This document shows positions 6,505-12,972 of a stretch of DNA of 17,455 bases, piece by piece. The notes beneath the pieces were generated by a model. It was not told the origin of the DNA and did no database searches. It saw nothing but the letters and a program-made list of their open reading frames with translations. The stretch is from the NCBI GenBank assembly GCA_900553135.1, contig USCO01000031.1:1-17455 (forward strand), read 5' to 3'. The position numbers were made by a program, and so were the translations under genes. The stretch is from an uncultured Eubacteriales bacterium. GTDB taxonomy: Bacteria > Bacillota > Clostridia > Oscillospirales > Oscillospiraceae. Position 1 is the first letter of the stretch; each line of letters begins with the position of its first letter.

Positions 6505-7575
6505 TTAGCTGCTCTCTTTTTCCACCAGCACCCAGGGGGCTACCTGGGAGGTGCTGGGCTTGCCCTGGAGCTGGGCCAGCAGCATCTCGGCGGCCATGCG
6601 GCCCACATTGTAGCTGCCGTGGGAGAGGGAGGTGATGCGCAGGGGGGACAGCTCGCTGTACTGGCTGTTGTCAAAACTGACCACCGCCACCTCGTTGGGG
6701 ATGGCCACGCCTTTTTTCATCAGGTGGGTCACCAGGCGGCTGGCCACCTCATCGTTGTAGCACACCACAGCGGAGCAGCCCTCCAGAACCCGGTCGATGC
6801 GCTCCAGCATGGGGCCGCCGGAGAGGAGGCTCTCCTTCCCCTCGGTGCTGTACCAGAAGATGCGCCCGTCCTCCAGGGGAAGGTCCAGATCCCGCAGGGC
6901 GTCGGCGTAGCCGGCGTAGCGCTGGTGCCCCTGGAGGTCATCGCTTTTGAAGATGCCGGCGATGTCCCGGTGGCCCTTGTGGTACAGATACTCCACCAGC
7001 ATCCGCCCGCCGTTGTAGTTGTCGTCCAGCACGGCGGTGGTGCCCGTGAGCTCGGGGTAGTTGCCGTTCATAAAGACCAGGGGGATGCCCCGGTCCAGCA
7101 GCTTGCGGTACAGGTCCAGGTTGGGGTTGGGCAGGCCCGTCTTGGTGCCCTCCACCAGGACCCCGTCCAGATGCTCCAGTCCCAGCAGGGTCTGAAGGAC
7201 CTTGCGCTCGTTGGATACCTGGTTCTGGGTGGCGAACAGCAGGGGGGCGCTGTTGTTCTGGGAGAGGACATTTTCCACCTCCCGCAGGATGCTGGGGAAA
7301 ATGTAGTCGCTGATATAGGTTGTGACCACCGCGATGGAGCGGTGGGGCATGGGCTCGGGGAGGGACAGGTCCCGGATGTGGGAACCGCTGCCCTGGCGGC
7401 GCTGGATGAGCCCCTCGGAGGCCAGCAGGGACAGGGCTTGGCGCACCGTCTGGCGGCTGACCTGAAAGCTCTCACACAGGGCCTGCTCCGTGGGGAGGAG
7501 CATGGTGTCCCGGTAGGCCCCGTCCAGAATGGCCTGGCGCAGGGACTGGGCCACCATCTGATATTTGAGCGCCAT
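6505..7575 (-). CDS. araR: Arabinose operon repressor, GntR/LacI hybrid (AraR type)
   Basis: The 356-residue protein joins an N-terminal GntR winged helix (about residues 1-68: LPTEQALCESFQVSRQTVRQALSLL, then LIQRRQGSGSHI) to a LacI/periplasmic-binding-protein effector domain (about 75-356, starting SIAVVTTYISDYIFPSIL). This combination and length are those of Bacillus AraR, which leaves DNA when L-arabinose binds. The location, divergent from a complete arabinose operon, and the AraR-like operators in the shared region support the assignment. The start at 7575 is chosen because AAGGAGG (7584-7590) lies eight bases upstream; a GTG at 7581 would be only two bases from that site. A half-operator over its own promoter implies autorepression. 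The effector is inferred from context, since related GntR-LacI hybrids sense other sugars. Confidence 0.88.
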   Translation of the reverse strand: MALKYQMVAQSLRQAILDGAYRDTMLLPTEQALCESFQVSRQTVRQALSLLASEGLIQRRQGSGSHIRDLSLPEPMPHRSIAVVTTYISDYIFPSILREVENVLSQNNSAPLLFATQNQVSNERKVLQTLLGLEHLDGVLVEGTKTGLPNPNLDLYRKLLDRGIPLVFMNGNYPELTGTTAVLDDNYNGGRMLVEYLYHKGHRDIAGIFKSDDLQGHQRYAGYADALRDLDLPLEDGRIFWYSTEGKESLLSGGPMLERIDRVLEGCSAVVCYNDEVASRLVTHLMKKGVAIPNEVAVVSFDNSQYSELSPLRITSLSHGSYNVGRMAAEMLLAQLQGKPSTSQVAPWVLVEKESS

Positions 7576-7610
7576 GGGCACCGCCTCCTTTCCTTGTCGT
7601 GTTCAAGAGC

Positions 7611-7639
7611 ATCTTAACACAATTGGATTTGTATTGCAA
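7611..7639 (-). promoter_or_regulatory. Predicted promoter for araR
   Basis: Reading leftward, TTGCAA (7634-7639) and TAAGAT (complement of 7611-7616) are separated by 17 bases. Transcription would start near 7604, shortly before the araR ribosome site at 7584-7590. The -35 overlaps the AraR-like motif at 7627-7640. Confidence 0.6.
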
Positions 7640-7640
7640 T
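7627..7640. promoter_or_regulatory. Candidate AraR half-operator at the araR promoter
   Basis: ATTTGTATTGCAAT keeps the left half (ATTTGTA) of the Bacillus-type AraR box ATTTGTACGTACAAAT as I recall it. A second copy of the TTGTATT core lies exactly 20 bp to the right (7649-7655, within ACTTGTATTTTAAT at 7647-7660), which would place two proteins on nearly the same face of the helix. The first copy overlaps the araR -35. This is inference from motif likeness. Confidence 0.45.
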
Positions 7641-7999
7641 AGGGCCACTTGTATTTTAATTTGTCATATCGAAAGCGGACGAAACTGGAAAATCGGGCGG
7701 GGAAACAGAGGGAACAAATTGAAAAAGCACTAAAAGAACGGGGAGAAGTTGGCGGGGGTTCTGGTGAAAATTTTTAGAAAACCAAAGGACAACCCTGAAA
7801 AAAACTTTCCTTTGTGAGAAGTGACCAGGAATTCTTTGGGAATTCGGGAAAGAGAAAGACAAGAAATGACAGAATAAATGTTTCGAAAATCGGAAAAAAT
7901 AAGTGAATTATAAAATGAATCAAAGAAAAAGCTTAAATTGTATGCATTTGATATGTGAAATACAGAACAATTTGTATTGTTTAATGGGATGAAAATGAC
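7641..7999. other. Long AT-rich intergenic control region between araR and the arabinose operon
   Basis: About 360 bases have no credible gene; the short leftward frame at 7656-7862 has no ribosome site or recognisable protein. Visible elements are TTGTATT cores at 7649-7655 and 7972-7978 and a TTGTATG at 7938-7944 (AraR-like half-sites), a CAAAGGA/TCCTTTG inverted repeat (7783-7789 with 7808-7814), and GGAATTC repeated directly 11 bp apart (7828-7834, 7839-7845). Its length and its A-richness fit upstream activator or looping sites for repressor bound at both promoters. No good catabolite-response (cre) box was found. Confidence 0.5.
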
Positions 8000-8015
8000 A
8001 TTTATACGAACAAAT
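8000..8015. promoter_or_regulatory. AraR operator of the arabinose operon
   Basis: ATTTATACGAACAAAT matches the recalled Bacillus AraR box ATTTGTACGTACAAAT at 14 of 16 positions and is an imperfect palindrome. It ends two bases before the -35 of the operon promoter, a position where bound repressor would block RNA polymerase. Confidence 0.72.
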
Positions 8016-8017
8016 TA

Positions 8018-8046
8018 TTGACGCAGGGGTGGGAAGGGAGTATACT
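8018..8046 (+). promoter_or_regulatory. Predicted main promoter of the arabinose operon
   Basis: TTGACG (8018-8023) and TATACT (8041-8046) are spaced by 17 bases, close to consensus. Transcription would start near 8053, giving a leader of about 65 bases before the binding-protein start at 8118. The AraR-like operator lies directly upstream. Confidence 0.85.
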
Positions 8047-8060
8047 GCAAGACAGGAAGA

Positions 8061-8084
8061 CCGGAACAGACAGAAGGGTTCCGG
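8061..8084 (+). other. Leader hairpin of the arabinose operon mRNA
   Basis: CCGGAAC (8061-8067) pairs perfectly with GTTCCGG (8078-8084) around a 10-base loop. It would sit a few bases from the predicted transcript 5' end and leaves the ribosome site (8104-8108) free. It has no U run, so a role in protecting the 5' end is more likely than attenuation. Confidence 0.5.
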
Positions 8085-8117
8085 GAAAAAGAATGTGAAA
8101 GAATGGAGCGATTTGAA

Positions 8118-9191
8118 ATGAAGAAAAAGTTACTTGCTCTCACCCTCGGCTGCGCCATGGCCCTGTCTCTGGCTGCCTGCGGCGGCGGCGGAAACACTTC
8201 CACCAGCACCAGCGGCTCTGACGCCAGCACCAGCGGCAGCGGCGCCGGCGGCGGCCTGATCACCGTGGGCTTCGCTCAGGTGGGCCACGAGTCCGACTGG
8301 CGTACCGCTTCCACCAAGTCCGCTCAGGAAGTCTTCAGCGAGGAGAACGGCTACGAGCTGTCCTTCGTGGACTGCGACAACGACTCCGCCAAGCAGCTGG
8401 AGGCCGTGCGTAACTTCATCCAGCAGGGCGTGGACTACATCATCATCGACCCCATCGTCTCCACCGGCTGGGACACCGTGCTCACCGAGTGTGAGGACGC
8501 CGGCATTCCCGTCATCGTCATCGACCGTACCATCGACGACTCCGACAAGTACGTTGCCTGGGTCGGCTCCGACTTTAAGACCGAGGGTCTTGCCTGCGGC
8601 GAGTGGCTGAAGGCCTACGCCGAGGCCAAGGGCATCTCCGAGATCAACGCTCTGGTCATCGAGGGCTCCACCGGTGCTTCCGCCACCATCGGCCGTACCG
8701 AGGGCTTCAACGAGATCGCCCAGCGCGAGGGCTGGAACATCCTGGACTCCCAGAACGGCGACTTCACCGAGGCCGGCGGCCAGCAGGTCATGGAGTCCTA
8801 CTGCAAGAGCTATGAGGGCCAGTTCAACGTGGTCATCTGCCAGAACGATAACGAGGCCTATGGCGCCATGACCGCCATGGACAACGCCGGCGTCACCTAC
8901 GGCGTGGACGGCGATGTGATCATCGTTTCCTTCGACTCCAACAAGCCCGCTGTGCAGAAGGTCCTGGACGGCGACATGAACGCTACCTTCGAGTGTAACC
9001 CCCTGGCCGCTCCCGAGGTGGAGAAGATCATCCAGCAGCTGGAGGCTGGTGAGACTCCCGAGAGCACCCAGGTGTACATGACCGAGTCCTGGCTGGCTGC
9101 TGAGGACATCGTCTCCTCCATCACCATCAACGGCGAGGAGCACCCCATCATCCACGTGACCCAGGAGGTCCTGGACAACCGCGCCTACTAA
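8118..9191 (+). CDS. Sugar ABC transporter substrate-binding lipoprotein, YtfQ-like (predicted arabinose/furanose binding)
   Basis: The 357-residue protein begins with a lipoprotein signal: KKK, a hydrophobic core and the lipobox LAAC with Cys21 as the lipid-modified residue. A Gly/Ser/Thr linker to about residue 50 follows, then a type I periplasmic-binding fold. Segments TVGFAQVGHESDWRTA, DPIVSTGWDTVL, DRTID, TGASATIGRTEGF and NGDFTEAGGQQVMES closely parallel E. coli YtfQ, the galactofuranose-binding protein. It should bind sugar outside the membrane and deliver it to the two permeases encoded downstream. The start at 8118 fits the signal peptide and a TGGAG site (8104-8108); the ATG at 8103 overlaps that site. 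The arginine codons are four CGT and two CGC, with no CGG, unlike the neighbouring genes; this suggests selection for high expression. Sugar identity is inferred from the operon. Confidence 0.9.
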   Translation: MKKKLLALTLGCAMALSLAACGGGGNTSTSTSGSDASTSGSGAGGGLITVGFAQVGHESDWRTASTKSAQEVFSEENGYELSFVDCDNDSAKQLEAVRNFIQQGVDYIIIDPIVSTGWDTVLTECEDAGIPVIVIDRTIDDSDKYVAWVGSDFKTEGLACGEWLKAYAEAKGISEINALVIEGSTGASATIGRTEGFNEIAQREGWNILDSQNGDFTEAGGQQVMESYCKSYEGQFNVVICQNDNEAYGAMTAMDNAGVTYGVDGDVIIVSFDSNKPAVQKVLDGDMNATFECNPLAAPEVEKIIQQLEAGETPESTQVYMTESWLAAEDIVSSITINGEEHPIIHVTQEVLDNRAY

Positions 9192-9230
9192 GCAAATCCC
9201 CTCCCAAACTGATACACACGTTTCATCCCC

Positions 9231-9265
9231 GAGGGAGGACCCCGTTAACTCCGGGGTCCTCCCTC
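9231..9265 (+). other. Strong hairpin between the binding-protein and ATPase genes
   Basis: A perfect 14-bp GC-rich stem (9231-9244 with 9252-9265) has a 7-base loop. It is followed by TCTTGATTTTT, an interrupted T-rich tract, so it may act as a partial terminator, as a 3'-end shield for the binding-protein message, or both. Such elements commonly make the binding protein more abundant than its membrane partners. Confidence 0.8.
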
Positions 9266-9291
9266 TCTTGATTTTTGTGAGGTGACAGCAA

Positions 9292-10812
9292 ATGGAAGAA
9301 AACATTGTATTGACCATGCGGGGCATCTGCATGACCTTCCCGGGGGTCAAGGCGCTGAGCAATGTGGACTTCACCCTGCGCAAGGGCGAGATCCACGCCC
9401 TGATGGGGGAGAACGGCGCCGGCAAATCCACCCTCATCAAGTGCCTGACCGGCATCAACGACTTTGAGGCCGGTGAGATCCGGGTGGACGGCGTGGAGGG
9501 CCCTGTGAAGAACCACTCCACCCTGGACGCCCAGAAGGTGGGCATCTCCACCGTGTATCAGGAGGTCAACCTGTGCCCCAACCTGAGCGTGGCGGAAAAC
9601 CTGTACATCGGGCGGGAGCCCATGACCCCCTTCCACACCATCGACCGCAAGAAAATGCTGCGCCAGGCCGACGAGCTGGTCAAGCGGCTGGACATCAAGG
9701 TGGACGTGGCCCAGAACCTGGAGAACTACTCCCTGGCCATCCAGCAGATGATCGCCATTGCCCGGGCGGTGGACATGGACTGCAAGGTGCTGATCCTGGA
9801 CGAGCCCACCTCCTCCCTGGACGACAGCGAGGTGGAAAAGCTGTTTAAAATGATGCTCCAGCTGAAGGAGCAGGGCGTGGGCATCGTGTTCGTGACCCAT
9901 TTCCTGGAGCAGGTCTATGCGGTGTGCGACCGCATCACCGTACTGCGCAACGGCACCCTGGTGGGTGAGTATCCCGTGGCCGACCTGCCCCGCGTGAAGC
10001 TGGTGGCCGCCATGATGGGCAAGGACTTTGACGATCTGGCCTCCATCAAGCCCGAGGGCTTTGACGTGAAGAAGGACGCCCCCATGGAGATCGAGGCCCA
10101 CGGGCTCAGCCACAAGGGCACCATTAAGCCCTTTGACCTGAACATCCACAAAGGCGAGGTGGTGGGTCTCACCGGCCTGCTGGGCTCCGGCCGCAGCGAG
10201 CTGGCCCGCACCATCTACGGTGCGGACAAGGCCCAGACCGGCACCCTGAAGGTGGGCGGCAAGGACGCCAAGATCGCCCAGCCTATCGACGCCATGAACA
10301 TGGGCATGGGCCTGCTGCCCGACGACCGCAAGGCCGAGGGCATCATCGGCGACCTGTCCGTGCGGGAGAACATCATCCTGGCCCTCCAGGCCAAGCGGGG
10401 CATGTTCAAGCAGCTCTCCCGGGCCAAGCAGGAGGAGATCGCCGACCGGTACATCGACCTGCTGCAGATCAAGACGGCCAGCCGGGAGACCCCCATCAAG
10501 CAGCTCTCCGGCGGCAACCAGCAGAAGGCCATCCTGGCCCGGTGGCTGGCCACCAATCCGGACTTCCTCATTCTGGACGAGCCCACCCGCGGCATCGACG
10601 TGGGCACCAAGACCGAGATCCAGAAGCTCATCGTGCAGCTTGCCGGCGAGGGCAAGAGCATCCTGTTCATCTCCTCCGAGATCGAGGAGATGCTGCGTAC
10701 CTGCAACCGCATGGCGGTGCTGCGGGACGGCGCCAAGGTGGGCGAACTGGACGGCGAGCTGACCCAGGAGCGGGTCATGGCCGCCATTGCGGGAGGTGGA
10801 AACGATGAGTAA
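9292..10812 (+). CDS. Sugar ABC transporter ATP-binding protein with two nucleotide-binding domains, YtfR-like
   Basis: This 506-residue double ATPase is typical of ribose/galactofuranose-type importers. NBD1 has Walker A GENGAGKST (39-47), the unusual signature YSLAIQQM seen in YtfR, Walker B LILDEPTSSLD and the switch His in VTHF. NBD2 has a degenerate Walker A GLLGSGRSE (about 295-303), a full signature LSGGNQQ (405-411), Walker B LILDEPTRGID and Ser (about 462) instead of the switch His. Asymmetric sites of this kind are normal in the family: one site hydrolyses, the other mainly binds. It energises uptake from the cytoplasmic side. The start at 9292 has a GAGGTG site (9279-9284). Its end overlaps the first permease gene by eight bases, indicating translational coupling. 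Confidence 0.94.
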   Translation: MEENIVLTMRGICMTFPGVKALSNVDFTLRKGEIHALMGENGAGKSTLIKCLTGINDFEAGEIRVDGVEGPVKNHSTLDAQKVGISTVYQEVNLCPNLSVAENLYIGREPMTPFHTIDRKKMLRQADELVKRLDIKVDVAQNLENYSLAIQQMIAIARAVDMDCKVLILDEPTSSLDDSEVEKLFKMMLQLKEQGVGIVFVTHFLEQVYAVCDRITVLRNGTLVGEYPVADLPRVKLVAAMMGKDFDDLASIKPEGFDVKKDAPMEIEAHGLSHKGTIKPFDLNIHKGEVVGLTGLLGSGRSELARTIYGADKAQTGTLKVGGKDAKIAQPIDAMNMGMGLLPDDRKAEGIIGDLSVRENIILALQAKRGMFKQLSRAKQEEIADRYIDLLQIKTASRETPIKQLSGGNQQKAILARWLATNPDFLILDEPTRGIDVGTKTEIQKLIVQLAGEGKSILFISSEIEEMLRTCNRMAVLRDGAKVGELDGELTQERVMAAIAGGGNDE

Positions 10813-11914
10813 AGGCAAGAAGAAAAAACTGACCCAGCAGCAGCTGTTTTTGCCCATTGTGTGTGTGCTGCTGGTGCTGGCAGTGAACATTATCTACGAT
10901 ATTTCCCAGGGAAACGAGTTTTATAACTTCTTCAAAATCTCCATGAACAACGGCGCCCTGTACGGCCGCCTCATCGACGTACTCAACCGCGGCAGCGAGG
11001 TGGCCATCCTGGCCATCGGCATGACCCTGGTGGTGTCCGCCTCCGCCGGTACCGACATCTCCGTGGGTTCCGTCATGTCCCTGTGCGCCTCCTTCTGCTG
11101 CATGCTGGTGGCCGGCTTCGGCGTGTCCTCCGTGTCCAGCGCCGACGAGTTTGCCATGCCCCTGGTGGTGGGCCTCATCGGCGCCCTGGTCATGGGCTGC
11201 CTGTGCGGCGCCTTCAACGGCACCCTGGTGGCATACCTGAATATCCAGCCCATGGTGGCCACCCTGATTCTGTGGTCCGCCGCCCGGGCCATCGGTCTGC
11301 TGCTGTGCAACAACCTCATCGTCTACATCCGCACCGACGCCTTCGCCGTCTTCGGCGGCTACATGAAGTTCGGCTCCTGGCAGTGCCCGGTGCCTACCCC
11401 CATCCTCATCGTCATCGTCTGCGTGGCCGTGGTCTCCCTGGTGCTGAAAAAGACCGCCATGGGCCTGTACGTCCAGTCGGTGGGCATCAACAAGAAGGCC
11501 AGCCGCATCGCCGGTCTCAACTCCCAGAAGATCATCTTCCTGTGCTATGTGCTGTGCGGCCTGTGCGCGGGCATCGCGGGCATCGTGGCCTCCTCCCGCA
11601 TCACCAGCGCCGACTCCAACAACATCGGCCTGAACTATGAGCTGGACGCCATCCTGGCGGTGGCCCTGGGCGGCAACAGCCTGGGCGGCGGCCGCTTCAA
11701 CCTGGCCGGTTCCATCATCGGCGCCTACACCATCCAGGCCATCACCACCACCATGTACTCCCTGGGCGTCTCCACCGCCCAGACCCCGGTGTTCAAGGCC
11801 GTGGTGGTCATCGTCATCGTGGCCATCCAGGCGCCCCCTGTGAAGGCCTGGTTTAAGAAAAGGAGCGCCAAGCGCAAGAGCGGCGCAGAAGTAAAGGGGG
11901 CGGTGGGCGTATGA
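10805..11914 (+). CDS. Sugar ABC transporter permease, YtfT-like
   Basis: The 369-residue integral membrane protein belongs to the BPD_transp_2 family (ribose/xylose/galactofuranose permeases). A Lys-rich N-terminus precedes about eight to ten hydrophobic segments. Family marks are GMTLVVSASAGTDISVG, the coupling-type stretch AYLNIQPMVATLIL and LDAILAVALGGNSLGGG, which faces the ATPase. It ends in a long basic cytoplasmic tail (FKKRSAKRKSG). The ATG at 10805 follows GGGAGGTGG (10791-10799) that lies inside the ATPase gene, so the start overlaps the upstream stop by eight bases; an earlier start at 10787 would precede that site. It ends in a four-base ATGA overlap with the second permease. The protein forms a heterodimeric channel with that partner. 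Confidence 0.92.
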   Translation: MSKGKKKKLTQQQLFLPIVCVLLVLAVNIIYDISQGNEFYNFFKISMNNGALYGRLIDVLNRGSEVAILAIGMTLVVSASAGTDISVGSVMSLCASFCCMLVAGFGVSSVSSADEFAMPLVVGLIGALVMGCLCGAFNGTLVAYLNIQPMVATLILWSAARAIGLLLCNNLIVYIRTDAFAVFGGYMKFGSWQCPVPTPILIVIVCVAVVSLVLKKTAMGLYVQSVGINKKASRIAGLNSQKIIFLCYVLCGLCAGIAGIVASSRITSADSNNIGLNYELDAILAVALGGNSLGGGRFNLAGSIIGAYTIQAITTTMYSLGVSTAQTPVFKAVVVIVIVAIQAPPVKAWFKKRSAKRKSGAEVKGAVGV

Positions 11915-12957
11915 AAGCGGCTGTCACACTGAACAAAAGACCCAAGCTCAACGGGAACACCACCCTGCTGCTCATCACCATCGTGCTGTTCTTCGTGCTG
12001 TACGCTGCGGGCTGTATTGCCTACTCCAGCAAAGGCTTTACTAACTTCCAGACCTTTTTGAACCTGCTGATCAACAACGCGGGCCTGCTGTGCGTGACCT
12101 GCGGCATGACCTGCGTTATGCTCACCGGCGGCATTGACATCTCCGTGGGCTCCCTGGTGGCCATGGACTGTATGCTTCTGGCCTACGGCTTCCAGAACTG
12201 GAGCCTCAGCGCCCCGGTCATGTGCCTGATGGTGCTGGTCATCGGCGTGGTGTTCGGTCTGGTCCAGGGCTTCTGCGTGGGCTATCTGAACATCCAGCCC
12301 TTTATCGTCACCATGGCCGGTATGTTCTTTGCCCGCGGCATGACGGCGGTCATCTCCACCAACCAGCTCTCCATCACCGCGGAGACCAGCCAGACCTTCT
12401 ATGACTGGGCCAACTTCCGCATCTATCTGCCCGCCTTCCTGGGCTACACCAACAAGAAGGGCATCCTGCAGGTGCCCTACATCCGGGTGGGCGTCATCGT
12501 GGCCCTGGCGGTGCTGGTGATCATCTTCCTGGTGCTGCGCTACACCAAGTTCGGCCGCTCCCTGTACGCCGTGGGCGGCAGCGAGCAGTCGGCGGCCATG
12601 ATGGGCCTGGACGTAAAAAAGACCAAGATGAAGGCCTACGTCCTCTCCTCCTTCCTGTGCTCCATCGGCGGCATCTGCTACTGCCTGAACACCATGGCGG
12701 GCAGCGTCAGCCAGGCCACCGGCCTGGAGATGGACGCCATCGCCTCCTCCGTCATCGGCGGCACCCTGCTCACCGGCGGCGTGGGCAACGTCATCGGCTC
12801 CTTCTTCGGCGTGCTCATCAACGGCACCATCTCCTCCATCGTCCAGACCAACGGCAAGCTGGCCTCTTCCTGGCCTAACATTCTCACCGCTGTTCTGCTG
12901 TGCTTCTTCATCGTGCTGCAAAGCGTGTTTGCCAAGATCAACGAAAAGAACAAGTAA
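11911..12957 (+). CDS. Sugar ABC transporter permease, YjfF-like
   Basis: The 348-residue membrane protein of the BPD_transp_2 family is the second half of the transmembrane channel. Family marks are GMTCVMLTGGIDISVGSLVAM near residues 65-85, YLNIQPFIVTMAGMFFARG, KFGRSLYAVGGSEQSAAMMG and AIASSVIGGTLLTGGVGNVIG. The pairing of two different permeases with one double ATPase and one YtfQ-like protein is the E. coli ytfQRT-yjfF arrangement. The ATG overlaps the previous stop as ATGA, with AAAGGGGG (11893-11900) as the ribosome site, so the two subunits should be made in equal amounts. The next gene's ribosome site overlaps this stop codon. Confidence 0.92.
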   Translation: MKAAVTLNKRPKLNGNTTLLLITIVLFFVLYAAGCIAYSSKGFTNFQTFLNLLINNAGLLCVTCGMTCVMLTGGIDISVGSLVAMDCMLLAYGFQNWSLSAPVMCLMVLVIGVVFGLVQGFCVGYLNIQPFIVTMAGMFFARGMTAVISTNQLSITAETSQTFYDWANFRIYLPAFLGYTNKKGILQVPYIRVGVIVALAVLVIIFLVLRYTKFGRSLYAVGGSEQSAAMMGLDVKKTKMKAYVLSSFLCSIGGICYCLNTMAGSVSQATGLEMDAIASSVIGGTLLTGGVGNVIGSFFGVLINGTISSIVQTNGKLASSWPNILTAVLLCFFIVLQSVFAKINEKNK

Positions 12958-12972
12958 AGGAGGCCCTATTCC

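Noticed and set aside
6427..7617. A 396-codon plus-strand frame opposite araR.
   Set aside because: It runs through a terminator and is the antisense of the GntR/LacI-type repressor; its composition is His/Gln/Gly-rich with no domain.
7656..7862. A 68-codon minus-strand frame in the araR-arabinose operon control region.
   Set aside because: No ribosome site, no recognisable protein, and it overlaps a region with regulatory motifs.
7990..8003. TGAAAATGACA considered as a CcpA cre box.
   Set aside because: It lacks the central CG and the symmetric second half of the cre consensus.
9223..10890. A 555-codon minus-strand frame opposite the ATPase gene.
   Set aside because: Antisense shadow; all Walker and signature motifs lie on the plus strand.
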